Assembly (NCBI RefSeq): GCF_025152575.1
Contig: NZ_CP102293.1
Coordinates: 558,001 to 622,000, forward strand
DNA: 64,000 nt
Direction of reading: 5' to 3'
Source: Subdoligranulum variabile
GTDB lineage: Bacteria; Bacillota; Clostridia; Oscillospirales; Ruminococcaceae
In this document: piece by piece, positions 23,840-32,530 of the stretch
Numbering within the stretch: the first letter of the stretch is position 1
How the letters are laid out: every line of letters starts with the position of its first letter
Position numbers and translations under genes: made by a program
The notes under the pieces: model-generated
Told to the model about the DNA's origin: nothing
Databases searched by the model: none
Seen by the model: only the letters and a program-made list of their open reading frames with translations

Positions 23840-24700
23840 TTATTTGAATTTCGGTTCCGCCTGATACCACTGGAAGATCACAGCGTCGTTTTCCCGTTCC
23901 AGACGGGCAATGTCGTATTCCGGCACCGCCGTCCACATGACGGTCATCGCCCCCAGGGCGGCGCACAGCCGGATGGCCCAGTTGCGCTTGTCCGGGCACC
24001 AGGCAATGAAGTCCGGCCGGGCCAGCAGATTGCCGAAGCAGTGGGACAACAGATAAGCTGCCACCCGCGGCGTCCCGATGCGGCGGTGGTTGCGGTAGCT
24101 GTCCGCCAGCTGACCGCGCACCACCCCGGGGGCCAGGATCCGCACCAAACGCACCACCCGGGGATCAAAGCTCTCGATGCAATAGGGACCGGGATAGTGT
24201 TTCAGCGCGGCCAGCACCGCGCGGCAGAGCTCCAGCAGATACCGTCCGCGGTATTCATAGCAGCTCTTGATCTCCACGATGAGCGGCGTGGCGGGATTGG
24301 CCGATGCCACCGCATGGAGCACCTCGGAAAACAGCGGAGCGTGTTCCCCGCTGCCCGCCAGCGGCAATGCCGAAACCACCGGCCAGGGCGTGCTGCTTAC
24401 GCCGCCCTTGCCCGGGGTCATCCGGTCCAGGGTATCGTCATGGAAAACCACCAGCTGGCGGTCCTCGGTGAACTGGACGTCCAGCTCAATGCCGTATCCG
24501 CTGCGGGCCGCCGCGGCAAAGGCCGGCAGGCTGTTTTCGGGCGGGCGCTGCTGGGCTCCGAAGAGTCCCCTGTGGGCGTAGCTCCGCCCGCAGAAAGGCT
24601 GCCGCAGCCGTCGGCGGGGCGCCCCCGGCCACACCAAAAACAACACCAGTACGACGAACAGAACCGGGACCGCTGCCAATATCAGCAACCACCACAGCAT
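23840..24700 (-). CDS. Glycerophosphodiester phosphodiesterase
   Basis: 286 residues. A single N-terminal membrane helix (LILAAVPVLFVVLVLFLVW), then a GDPD TIM barrel: YAHRGLFGAQQRPPENSLPAF (catalytic HR and PEN), IELDVQFTEDRQLVVFHDDTLDR (metal ligands Glu/Asp and His). It hydrolyses glycerophosphodiesters to glycerol-3-phosphate and an alcohol. Membrane attachment suggests lipid or teichoic-acid derived substrates. SD GAGGTGAT. It is divergent from the response regulator, 175 bp apart. Confidence 0.9.
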   Translation of the reverse strand: MLWWLLILAAVPVLFVVLVLFLVWPGAPRRRLRQPFCGRSYAHRGLFGAQQRPPENSLPAFAAAARSGYGIELDVQFTEDRQLVVFHDDTLDRMTPGKGGVSSTPWPVVSALPLAGSGEHAPLFSEVLHAVASANPATPLIVEIKSCYEYRGRYLLELCRAVLAALKHYPGPYCIESFDPRVVRLVRILAPGVVRGQLADSYRNHRRIGTPRVAAYLLSHCFGNLLARPDFIAWCPDKRNWAIRLCAALGAMTVMWTAVPEYDIARLERENDAVIFQWYQAEPKFK

Positions 24701-24809
24701 AGCATCACCTCTTTGTACTGATTGTATCGCACCGGGGGAAAAAATGCAATCGTTCCGGCGGTGTCAGAAGCTGGCCCGGGGAAATTTTATAGTTTTTTTC
24801 AAAAGTTTT

Positions 24810-24847
24810 CACAATTTCGCCACGGCAAAAGGATATTGTGGTACAAT
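24810..24847 (+). promoter_or_regulatory. Promoter region with dyad, two-component operon
   Basis: A -10 box TACAAT (24842-24847) lies 29 bp before the response-regulator ATG. The inverted repeat CACAAT (24810-24815) ... ATTGTG (24835-24840), 19-nt spacing, brackets the expected -35 zone, which itself is poor. This suggests activator or autoregulatory control. Confidence 0.45.
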
Positions 24848-24875
24848 AGAAAGTGTGATAAAGGAGGCCGACTGT

Positions 24876-25559
24876 ATGGCAAAAATTTTGGTCGTGGACG
24901 ATGAACCGCGGATCCGGGATCTGATCCGCGAACATTTGCAATATGCCGGTTTTACCTGTGAGGAGGCCGGGGACGGCGCTGCCGCCCTGAGCATTCTGAC
25001 GCAGGGTGGGATCGATCTGGTGATCCTGGATATCATGATGCCGTTCATGGACGGCATGACCTGTCTGCGGGAGATGCGCACCCGGAAAATCATGACGCCG
25101 GTCATCATGCTGACCGCCCGCAGCGAGGAATACGACAAGCTGGCGGGCTTAGAAGGCGGCGCCGACGACTATGTGGTCAAGCCCTTCTCCCCCCGGGAGC
25201 TGGTGGCCCGTGTCAAGGCTGTGCTGGCCCGCACCATGCCCCGCACCGAGGACAGCCAGAGCAGTTATGTCTTCGGCGATCTGAGCATTGATACGGCCAG
25301 CCACACCGTCAAGGTGGCCGGCCAGGAGGCGCCGCTGACCCCCAAGGAATTCGATCTGCTGGTTTTTCTGGTCAGCAACAAGGGCATTGCCCTGAGCCGC
25401 GAGAAGATCCTGCAGAAAGTCTGGAACTACGACTATTACGGCGAGGACCGTACCGTGGACACGCACATCAAGATGCTGCGCGGTCATCTGGGTCCCTGCC
25501 GCAACTACATCGTGACGGTGTGGGGCATTGGCTACAAGTTTGACCCCGACACCCTGTAA
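24876..25559 (+). CDS. OmpR/PhoB-family response regulator
   Basis: 227 residues. Receiver domain (about 1-120) with acidic pocket VVDDEPR, phospho-acceptor Asp in LVILDIMMPFMDG and Lys in VVKPFSPRE; C-terminal winged helix (about 135-225, LTPKEFDLLVFLVSNKG ... DRTVDTHIKMLRGHLG). ATG at 24876 behind AAGGAGG. It forms an operon with the histidine kinase 15 bp downstream. Signal unknown. Confidence 0.93.
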   Translation: MAKILVVDDEPRIRDLIREHLQYAGFTCEEAGDGAAALSILTQGGIDLVILDIMMPFMDGMTCLREMRTRKIMTPVIMLTARSEEYDKLAGLEGGADDYVVKPFSPRELVARVKAVLARTMPRTEDSQSSYVFGDLSIDTASHTVKVAGQEAPLTPKEFDLLVFLVSNKGIALSREKILQKVWNYDYYGEDRTVDTHIKMLRGHLGPCRNYIVTVWGIGYKFDPDTL

Positions 25560-25574
25560 AGGAGTGCAGGCGTT

Positions 25575-27095
25575 GTGAAACAACACGCCCCGAAAAAAGC
25601 GCGCAGATTCGTACTGAGTATCCGCTGGCAGCTGATGATTTTCATCACCGCCATGACGCTGCTGACCCTGGCCCTGGTATGGGGCGTCATCACCTACGCA
25701 CTGGTGCCCCAGTACAACCGCACCATCCGCGGCAAGTTGGAAAGCAAGGCCGACGCCATTGTGGCCATGATCGACCAGAGCGACACGCCCATCGCCAACC
25801 GGGATTTCGGTGTGCTGGTGCTCAACAGCGATTTCTGGAAGAAGGTGGGCGACACCTTCCTCAACAAGACCATCAATGTGGACGGCTGCTGCGTGGATTT
25901 CAGTGATACCACGCTGCGCTGCCTCAAAGCCTATGAGAGCATGTACCCCTGCCTGCTCCACGAGAGCACCGGCGCTTTCGGCGGCGAATTCGTGACCAAC
26001 GTCAACACGGCACTGGTCATCCAGATGCGGCAGAAGCTTTTCCAGAACGGGTCCCTCTATGAGATCGTTCATTCCAGTTCCAGCCAGCAGATGCTGGTGG
26101 GGCACCTTTCTGCCGACGGGCAGTACGGCGTCATCGTTTCGGCCAGTCTGGCCCAGATTTCCACCGCCGCCGAGGTGCTGCGTTCCATCCTGATCCCGCT
26201 GGCCGTACTGCTGCTGGTGCTGGATCTTCTGGTGGCCATCCTCTTCAGCCGCTGGTTCACCCGGCCCATCGAACGTCTCTCCGCCGGCGCTCAGGAGATC
26301 GCCTCCGGCAACTACGACGTACAGATCTCGGTGATCCACCATGACGAGATCGGACGTCTGGCAGAGGATTTCAACCATATGGCCTCCGAGGTCAAGCGCA
26401 GTGCCCAGCTGGAGAAGGACATCCTGGCCAACGTCAGCCATGATCTGCGCACACCGCTGACCCTCATCAAGGGCTATGCGGAAACGGTGCGCGACCTGAC
26501 CGGCACCGACGAGGAAAAACGCACCGAACAGTGCAATATCATTGTGGATGAGACCGACCGGCTGTCGGCACTGGTCAACAGCGTGCTGGAACTCAGCAAG
26601 GTGCAGAACGGCTCCGAAAAGCCCAACCTCATCGACTTCGACATGAGCGAACTCTGTTTTGAGGTGGCCGGACGCTACGACGCGCTCTGCGACCAGAACC
26701 ACTGGACCCTGCAGCTGGAAGCCGACCATGCCGCCCCCGTACACGCCGACCCTGCCATGATGGAACGGGTGCTGCACAACCTGCTGGGCAATGCTTTCCA
26801 CCATATCGGCGCCGACGGGGTGGTCATCCTGCGGGTGGTACCGCTGGAGCAGGGCTGCCGCGTGGAAGTGGCGGACCATGGCCCCGGCATTCCGCCCGAA
26901 GATCTGCCGCACCTGTTTGACCGCTACTACCGCGCCCGCCAGGATGCCGGCAAGACCGGCACCGGGCTGGGACTTTCCATCACCAAGGCGATCCTGCAGC
27001 AGCATGGCTTTGCCTTCGGGGTGGACAGCGCCGTGGGCCAGGGTTCCACGTTCTGGTTCACGATGAACGATACCCGTATCCAACCCAATCCCTGA
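25575..27095 (+). CDS. Sensor histidine kinase (HAMP, extracytoplasmic sensor)
   Basis: 506 residues. TM1 about 18-42, an extracytoplasmic sensor of about 160 residues with several Cys (VDGCCVDFSD, RCLKAYESMYPCLL) , TM2 about 208-232, HAMP domain (RWFTRPIERLSAGAQEIASG), H-box DILANVSHDLRTPLTLIKG, N-box HNLLGNAFHH and G-boxes DHGPGIPPEDL, GTGLGLSI. Start GTG with AAAGGAGTG. The sensor Cys pairs could form disulfides. The cognate regulator precedes it. Confidence 0.93.
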   Translation: MKQHAPKKARRFVLSIRWQLMIFITAMTLLTLALVWGVITYALVPQYNRTIRGKLESKADAIVAMIDQSDTPIANRDFGVLVLNSDFWKKVGDTFLNKTINVDGCCVDFSDTTLRCLKAYESMYPCLLHESTGAFGGEFVTNVNTALVIQMRQKLFQNGSLYEIVHSSSSQQMLVGHLSADGQYGVIVSASLAQISTAAEVLRSILIPLAVLLLVLDLLVAILFSRWFTRPIERLSAGAQEIASGNYDVQISVIHHDEIGRLAEDFNHMASEVKRSAQLEKDILANVSHDLRTPLTLIKGYAETVRDLTGTDEEKRTEQCNIIVDETDRLSALVNSVLELSKVQNGSEKPNLIDFDMSELCFEVAGRYDALCDQNHWTLQLEADHAAPVHADPAMMERVLHNLLGNAFHHIGADGVVILRVVPLEQGCRVEVADHGPGIPPEDLPHLFDRYYRARQDAGKTGTGLGLSITKAILQQHGFAFGVDSAVGQGSTFWFTMNDTRIQPNP

Positions 27096-27114
27096 ACCGT
27101 TGGAGGAGAACGCG

Positions 27115-27651
27115 ATGGATAAACTCAACCGCGAAATGGATGAACAGCTGAAACAACGGGTGGCCGACCTGACTGCCCACAACGATGAGACCGGCGACGG
27201 CAAGCTGGACGCCGCCGACCTCAAGGCCCAGCTCAACCGTATTGAAGCCCAGCTGGAACTGCAGGACAAACAGAACCGGAACATCATGCGCAACCAGCGT
27301 CTGCGGATGCTGCTCAGCGTGGTGATGACGGTGGTGCTGCTGGTGGCGCTGGGGGTCTTCTGGTACTATGCCCGCATCGCCTACCACCAGGTCATGACAT
27401 CCACTTCCCAGGTCAACGAACTGGCGCTGACGCTGCAGAACAGCCTGAGCACCGTGGATCCCGAGGCGCTGGATTCCATGATGCAGGATCTGCCCGAGAT
27501 CACAGAGCAGCTCAAACGCATCGACGTGGATGCCCTTAACCAGGTACTGGACGGCCTGCCCACGCTGATGGACAACGTCAACAAGCTGCAGGCGCAGGTG
27601 GAATCCATCAGCAGCCTCTTCAATGGTCTGGGTTCGGTCTTCCGTTCCTGA
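27115..27651 (+). CDS. Small membrane protein with coiled coil, downstream of the two-component genes
   Basis: 178 residues. An N-terminal cytoplasmic helix region includes DETGDGKLDAADLK, which looks like a Ca-binding EF-hand/dockerin loop (D1, D5, G6, L8, D12) but has Thr at position 3. One membrane helix (LLSVVMTVVLLVALGVFWYYA) is followed by a helical extracytoplasmic part with heptad character (LALTLQNSLSTVDPEAL ... LMDNVNKLQAQVESI). GGAGGAG at the ATG. The 19-bp gap from the kinase places it in the operon; it may be an accessory component of the two-component system. No family was recognised. Confidence 0.75.
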   Translation: MDKLNREMDEQLKQRVADLTAHNDETGDGKLDAADLKAQLNRIEAQLELQDKQNRNIMRNQRLRMLLSVVMTVVLLVALGVFWYYARIAYHQVMTSTSQVNELALTLQNSLSTVDPEALDSMMQDLPEITEQLKRIDVDALNQVLDGLPTLMDNVNKLQAQVESISSLFNGLGSVFRS

Positions 27652-27667
27652 TCGGCCTGTATAAAAC

Positions 27668-27702
27668 GAACCGGGGCGCAGGAATTTCCTGCGCCCCGGT
27701 TC
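27668..27702. terminator. Convergent hairpin after the two-component operon
   Basis: 17-bp arms GAACCGGGGCGCAGGAA / complement; no long T-run. It also lies at the end of the DUF1540 gene on the other strand. Confidence 0.7.
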
Positions 27703-27723
27703 GCACTGTGCACCTTCCGGTGC

Positions 27724-27882
27724 TCAGCGCTGACGATAGCTCTGGCAGTAATGCGGGTTGTCGATGCCCTGGGTGCCGTTGTCGGAATGCTCGGTGATCT
27801 TGATCGCGTCCAGGTTGCACGTGCAGCCGTTCTGGTTGTACGCGCAGGAGCAGACATCACAGGTAACGTTGGTATTCTCCAT
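27724..27882 (-). CDS. DUF1540 small Cys-rich protein
   Basis: 52 residues starting MENTNVTCDVCSCAYNQNGC, with six Cys in total and DUF1540 spacing (CDVCSCAYN ... CTC ... HYC). The family is widespread in spore-forming and gut Firmicutes and probably binds a metal; function unknown. AAGGAGG lies 7 nt before the ATG. It is shorter than most annotation cut-offs. Confidence 0.85.
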   Translation of the reverse strand: MENTNVTCDVCSCAYNQNGCTCNLDAIKITEHSDNGTQGIDNPHYCQSYRQR

Positions 27883-27943
27883 CTTCGCTCACCTCCTTGG
27901 TCCTTAGTATGGGCCGCTCCGCCGGATTTTATACAGTCCCATC

Positions 27944-27973
27944 TTGCGCGGTCCGTTGCCCTTGTGGTATACT
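27944..27973 (+). promoter_or_regulatory. Promoter of the small Cys-rich membrane protein gene
   Basis: TTGCGC (27944-27949), 18-nt spacer, TATACT (27968-27973), 41 bp before the ATG. Confidence 0.65.
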
Positions 27974-28014
27974 GCCTGTAAGGGACGCAGAACGTTCCGC
28001 GGAGGTAATCCTGT

Positions 28015-28182
28015 ATGAATCTTGGAAGTATTCTGGTTCTTGTGGTCATTTTTGTGCTGCTGGCTCTGGCCATCCTTTTCATCAGCCAGAACGGCGGCTG
28101 GCAGGGCGGCTGCGGCGGTAACTGCGCCAGCTGCCACAACAAATGTGCCACGCCCAAGCCCAAAGACGATACCAGATCCTGA
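28015..28182 (+). CDS. FeoB-associated Cys-rich membrane protein
   Basis: 55 residues: one membrane helix (SILVLVVIFVLLALAILFI) then a Gly/Cys tail GGCGGNCASCHNKC, the pattern of PF12669. Members usually follow feoB in ferrous iron uptake operons. Here there is no feoB nearby. GGAGGT precedes the ATG; own promoter and terminator make it monocistronic. Confidence 0.8.
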   Translation: MNLGSILVLVVIFVLLALAILFISQNGGWQGGCGGNCASCHNKCATPKPKDDTRS

Positions 28183-28187
28183 ATGGT

Positions 28188-28216
28188 CCCTCCCCCTGCC
28201 CGGGGGAGGGCTTTTT
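28188..28216 (+). terminator. Terminator of the Cys-rich membrane protein gene
   Basis: CCCTCCCCC paired with GGGGGAGGG, then C and six T. Confidence 0.85.
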
Positions 28217-28226
28217 TGTGCCCATC

Positions 28227-28255
28227 TTGCACAAATGCCCAAAAAAGGGTATACT
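28227..28255 (+). promoter_or_regulatory. Promoter of PPK2 and glycosyltransferase genes
   Basis: TTGCAC (28227-28232), 17-nt spacer, TATACT (28250-28255), 35 bp before the PPK2 ATG. No terminator is seen until 39.2 kb, so it may drive the whole glycosyltransferase set. Confidence 0.75.
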
Positions 28256-28289
28256 GATTTATGTATATCAACTCGTAGGAGGGTCTGCG

Positions 28290-29162
28290 ATGAAAGCCGA
28301 TCGGTATCGTTTTGACGGCACGCGCCCGTGTGATCTGCGCGCATTGCCCTGCGACGGAAAACAGGATGATCTGGACAAGAAAGAGATCCTGGCCAGAACC
28401 GCCCGGAATCTGCAGGAAATGGCCGATCTCCAGGACGGTCTGTATGCCGATGGCCGCGAGGGAATCATCTTTGTATTGCAGGCGCTGGACGCTGCGGGCA
28501 AGGACAGTACCGTCAAACACGTGATGGGCGGACTGAACCCTCAGGGCGTGCAGGTGACCAGTTTCAAGCAGCCCTGCAGCGAAGACCTGAGCCACGATTA
28601 TCTGTGGCGTATCCACAAGGCCCTGCCGCCGCGGGGTTCCATTGCGATCTTCAACCGCAGCTACTATGAGGATGTGCTGGTGGTGCAGTTGCACGATCTG
28701 CAAAACACCTACAAACTGCCGCCTCGCACCCTGGAGGACGGCAAAAAGGAATTTTTCAAAAAGCGCTACCGCCAGATCCGCCACTATGAGGAATACCTGT
28801 ACGACAACGGGTACCGCATCGTCAAGATCTTCCTGCATGTTTCCAAGGAAGAGCAGCGCAAACGTTTTCTGGACCGCATCGACAACCCCGCCAAGAACTG
28901 GAAATTTTCTTTGAGCGATGTAAAAGAGCGGGCACATTTCGAGGAATATCTGTCCCTCTACGAGGAAGTCATCAACGCTACCGCCACCAAAGAAAGTCCC
29001 TGGTACGCCCTGCCGGCGGATCAGAAATGGTATACCCGGTATCTTGTCAGCGAAATTGTTGTAGATACCCTGCGCCGCAGCTGCCACGACTATCCCAAAC
29101 TGCGGGCGGACGCCCGGGCGGAACTGAAAGACTGCCGCACCCGGCTGGAAGCGGAGGAATAA
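28290..29162 (+). CDS. PPK2-family polyphosphate kinase/phosphotransferase
   Basis: 290 residues. Walker A-like VLQALDAAGKDSTVKHV, and NRSYYEDVLVV (conserved R and YED), WKFSLSDVKER lid block. PPK2 enzymes transfer phosphate between polyphosphate and nucleotides (class I/II: NDP or NMP). ATG at 28290 with TAGGAGG. The next gene starts 4 nt after its stop, so it is co-transcribed with the glycosyltransferases and could supply nucleotide triphosphate for sugar activation; this link is inference. Confidence 0.9.
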   Translation: MKADRYRFDGTRPCDLRALPCDGKQDDLDKKEILARTARNLQEMADLQDGLYADGREGIIFVLQALDAAGKDSTVKHVMGGLNPQGVQVTSFKQPCSEDLSHDYLWRIHKALPPRGSIAIFNRSYYEDVLVVQLHDLQNTYKLPPRTLEDGKKEFFKKRYRQIRHYEEYLYDNGYRIVKIFLHVSKEEQRKRFLDRIDNPAKNWKFSLSDVKERAHFEEYLSLYEEVINATATKESPWYALPADQKWYTRYLVSEIVVDTLRRSCHDYPKLRADARAELKDCRTRLEAEE

Positions 29163-29165
29163 AAA

Positions 29166-30281
29166 ATGGCTCCCATTCGTGTATTGCAGGTCATGCCCGC
29201 CATGGACGCGGGCGGCATGGAAACTTTCGTAATGAATGTCTACCGTGTCATTGACCGGGAACAGGTCCAGTTTGATTTTCTGTACCACTATAACAAATCC
29301 TGTTTTTTTGACGACGAGATCCAGTCTCTGGGCGGACGCATCTTCAAGATGACCGTCCGGCAGGACAACAACCTTCCCCGCTATCTGCGGGAGCTGCGGG
29401 AACTGTTTGCCGATCATCCCGAATGGCATATCCTGCACGGGCACTACAGCGGCTTCGGCATGTTCTATAACACCGTAGCCCGCCGGGCAGGCATTCCTGT
29501 CCGGGTGGGTCACAGCCACAACACCGCCTACGAGCACAACCTGGTGGGCACGCTGGACCGGCTGATGAGTCTGCGTTTTTCCGCCGGACTCACCGACCGC
29601 TTTGCCTGCAGCGAACTGGCCGGCAAAATGCTGTTCGGCAAAGATCCTTTTACGGTACTGCCCAACGGCATCGATACCGCCCTGTTTGCCGCCCGTGACC
29701 CCCAGCGCCGGGCGCTGCTGCGCGGGGACCTGGGCGTGGCGGACAATGAGATTCTTTTCGGCCATGTGGGTCGTTTCACCGCCCAGAAAAACCATCCCGG
29801 CCTTTTGCGCATCTTTGCCGCGGTGCGCAAACGGCTCCCCAAAGCGCGGCTGGTCCTGCTGGGCGGCGGTCCCGCCCCCTACATAGAACAGATGCAGGCG
29901 CTGACCCGGGAATTGCAGCTGGGCGACAGCGTGATTTTTGCCGGGGTGCGCAGCAACATCCAGGGCTTTTACGACGCCATGGATGCCTTCCTGCTGCCCA
30001 GCCTGTTTGAAGGACTGCCGGTGGTTCTGGTGGAAGCCCAGACCGCAGGTCTGCCCTGCTTTGTGGCAGACACCATCGACCGCGGCGCAGCTTTCACTGA
30101 CCGGGTACGCTTTCTGCCCCTGAACGACCCCGACGCCTGGGCGAACGCCATCGCGGCAGCCAGCTTCCGCCGGGATCCCAACGCCCGCCGGAAGGCCGTG
30201 GAGGCCGGATATGACATCCATACCAGCGCAGACATTCTGCAGGCGTTTTACCTGCGCCGTTATGCGGAGGTGACGCCATGA
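29166..30281 (+). CDS. GT4-family glycosyltransferase (EpsF-like)
   Basis: 371 residues, GT-B fold. N-terminus RVLQVMPAMDAGGMETFVMN is the typical acceptor-domain start; the donor domain carries FGHVGRFTAQKNHPGLLRIF and the LPSLFEGLPVVLVEAQTAGLP E-x7-E motif. It builds one linkage of an exopolysaccharide or surface glycan at the cytoplasmic face. SD lies in the end of the PPK2 gene. It overlaps the next gene by 4 nt. Confidence 0.88.
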   Translation: MAPIRVLQVMPAMDAGGMETFVMNVYRVIDREQVQFDFLYHYNKSCFFDDEIQSLGGRIFKMTVRQDNNLPRYLRELRELFADHPEWHILHGHYSGFGMFYNTVARRAGIPVRVGHSHNTAYEHNLVGTLDRLMSLRFSAGLTDRFACSELAGKMLFGKDPFTVLPNGIDTALFAARDPQRRALLRGDLGVADNEILFGHVGRFTAQKNHPGLLRIFAAVRKRLPKARLVLLGGGPAPYIEQMQALTRELQLGDSVIFAGVRSNIQGFYDAMDAFLLPSLFEGLPVVLVEAQTAGLPCFVADTIDRGAAFTDRVRFLPLNDPDAWANAIAAASFRRDPNARRKAVEAGYDIHTSADILQAFYLRRYAEVTP

Positions 30282-31288
30282 CCCCCGACAGCAAACGCTG
30301 CGAGATCGCTGTCATCGTGCCGGTGCACAATGCAGCTTCTTTTCTGCCCGATTGCCTCAATGCACTGGCCGCCCAGCGGTTCGATGATTTCTGCTGCATT
30401 CTGGTGGACGACGGTTCCACCGACGACTCCCCGGCGCTCTGTGACGATATGGCGCTGAACGACCGGCGGTTTCTCGTGATCCACCAGCCCCAGAGCGGTG
30501 TCAGCGCTGCCCGCATCGCCGGCATGCGCAAAGCGCGGGAGGAGGGCGCCATCTGGTTCGCTTTCTGCGATGCCGACGACTGCTATCATCCGGATTTTCT
30601 GCGAACCCTGCACGATGCCGCCCAGGATGCAGCGGTCCCGCTGGCCTGCTGCCGGTATGATACCTTTACCGACACGCTCCCCGCCGAAGAGGCCGCCCCC
30701 GGGGACTATCAGGTGCTCCGGGCCCCGGCTCATCTGGAGGCACTGCTCCATGACCATGCCGTGGACTACGGCCTGTGGAACAAGCTCTACGCCGCCGGTC
30801 TGCTCACCGAGGCCATGCTGGACAACGATCTAGCCTTCAACGAGGACCTGCTGGCCAACTGGCAGGCCTTTTTGCGGGCACCGGGCTGTGCTTTCTGCGA
30901 CTTTGCGGGCTACCATTACCGCCAGCATGCCGCCAGTGCCACCCACCGTGCCCTGCCGCCCCAGAGCATCGACGACCAGCGCCGGGCGGCTGCTATGATC
31001 CGCGGCAGTGTGCCGGAACAATGGCCGGAACTGCAGCAGTCCGCCAACGCATTCTACTATGAAAAGCTGGTGTATCTGGCCAGCATGATCCTGCGCCGGG
31101 CCGATGCCGATGCGTACCGCGTCCATCTGGGCGAGCTCAACATCGGTATAACGGCGGGGCTCAAGGATCCCCAGCTGGGCCGTAATCCCAAACTGCCCTT
31201 TTCCATCCGTGTGGCAGCCTGGGCTACTGTGCGCGCCCCCAAACTCTGGCGGCGTATCTGCCGTAAATTTTTGAAGGACAGGCAATGA
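30278..31288 (+). CDS. GT2-family glycosyltransferase A
   Basis: 336 residues, GT-A fold. VIVPVHNAASFLPDCLNAL, LVDDGSTDDS and the DxD-like FCDADDCYHPDF are present; AFNEDLL matches the later conserved Asn-Glu-Asp block of GT2 polysaccharide enzymes. ATGA overlap with the preceding gene. Confidence 0.88.
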   Translation: MTPDSKRCEIAVIVPVHNAASFLPDCLNALAAQRFDDFCCILVDDGSTDDSPALCDDMALNDRRFLVIHQPQSGVSAARIAGMRKAREEGAIWFAFCDADDCYHPDFLRTLHDAAQDAAVPLACCRYDTFTDTLPAEEAAPGDYQVLRAPAHLEALLHDHAVDYGLWNKLYAAGLLTEAMLDNDLAFNEDLLANWQAFLRAPGCAFCDFAGYHYRQHAASATHRALPPQSIDDQRRAAAMIRGSVPEQWPELQQSANAFYYEKLVYLASMILRRADADAYRVHLGELNIGITAGLKDPQLGRNPKLPFSIRVAAWATVRAPKLWRRICRKFLKDRQ

Positions 31289-31291
31289 CCC

Positions 31292-32509
31292 ATGCGATTT
31301 CTGCTGATTCTTGACCGGGTGGAAAACCCGGCCAGCGCCAACGCCCAGCTGGGCTGCCGTCTGGCATCCGAACTGCTGGCTCAGGGCCACTGCGTCCACC
31401 TGCTGGAACTGTGGGACGGTCTGCACACGCCGCCGACTCCCCCCGAGGGCATTGTGCAGCACACGCTGGCCTTTGCCGACGAACGGCTCATGAACACGGC
31501 GCTGGAAAACGGTGCCAGGGGCGGCACCCCCGTGCCGCTGCGGCTGCTGCGGCTGGCCGCCCACCCCACCGCGGTGGCGGCGGCTTTCCGGCAGCTGGTG
31601 CTCCATGCCCCCCGCCGCACGGTGGACAGCTGCCGTGCCATCGAGCTGCTGGATGTTCAATACCATTTTGACGCCGTCTGTGCCGTCTGTGCCCCTTACC
31701 GCACGGCCTTTGCGCTGGAAAACGCCCGCATCGGCGGCAAAAAAATGCTGTGGCAGCTGGATCCTTACGCCAGCAACCGCGACTATACGGCGCCGGGCGG
31801 GTTTGCCCGGGAGGGGCAACTGCTGGATGCCATATACGGCGCCTTCATCACCCCCCAGGCCCTGCCCGACTACGAGGGAGGCCCTTTGAGCGCCTGGCGC
31901 GGAAAGGTGCATGTGTTGGGCTTTCCGGTGCTGCTTCCCGCCCCCGAAGCACCCCCGCATGCCGGGACCCGCTGCGTTTTCTGCGGCAGTCTGTATCCCA
32001 CGGTCCGGGAGCCGGACTTTGCCCTGGAACTGTTCTGCCGCCTGAACGCCCCCAACCTGACCCTTACGATGGCCGGAGGCGGCTGGCAGCGCTTTCTGTC
32101 CCAGGCTGAACAGGCAGCAGCCGCCCTGGGCGACCGCTTCGTGCGCCCCGGTCCGCTGCCCCCCGCGGAGGCCGGTGCCCTGGAAACGGGCGCCGACGTT
32201 CTGCTGAGTCTGGGCAATGCCTATGACAACCAGATGCCCAGCAAACTGTTCAGTTATTTCGGTACCGGCAAACCGGTGCTGCACCTCGCCGTCAGCGAGA
32301 CCGACCCCACCCTGCCCTATCTGGCCCGCTATCCGCTGGGGCTGGTGCTGCAGAAACAGGACGGTATAACCCCGGAGACCCTGGAGCGGCTGCGCTGCTG
32401 GCTCAACGAAGTCCAGGGACGGCGGCTGCCCTATGAACAGGTTGCCGCTCTCTACCCGGAATTCACCCCGCAGCAGGTAGCCCGGGATTTTCTGGCCGCC
32501 CTGCAATAA
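31292..32509 (+). CDS. Divergent GT-B-like glycosyltransferase
   Basis: 405 residues. The start RFLLILDRVENPASANAQLGCRL resembles a GT-B acceptor domain, and the C-terminal half has RCVFCGSLY, LTMAGGGW and the donor-site-like block MPSKLFSYFGTGKPVLHL. These suggest a glycosyltransferase of a distant family; no GT4 E-x7-E motif is present. ATG with GACCC spacing, 3 nt after the previous stop. Confidence that it is a glycosyltransferase is moderate. Confidence 0.65.
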   Translation: MRFLLILDRVENPASANAQLGCRLASELLAQGHCVHLLELWDGLHTPPTPPEGIVQHTLAFADERLMNTALENGARGGTPVPLRLLRLAAHPTAVAAAFRQLVLHAPRRTVDSCRAIELLDVQYHFDAVCAVCAPYRTAFALENARIGGKKMLWQLDPYASNRDYTAPGGFAREGQLLDAIYGAFITPQALPDYEGGPLSAWRGKVHVLGFPVLLPAPEAPPHAGTRCVFCGSLYPTVREPDFALELFCRLNAPNLTLTMAGGGWQRFLSQAEQAAAALGDRFVRPGPLPPAEAGALETGADVLLSLGNAYDNQMPSKLFSYFGTGKPVLHLAVSETDPTLPYLARYPLGLVLQKQDGITPETLERLRCWLNEVQGRRLPYEQVAALYPEFTPQQVARDFLAALQ

Positions 32510-32530
32510 ACTGCGAAAGGAGTGCCCGCC

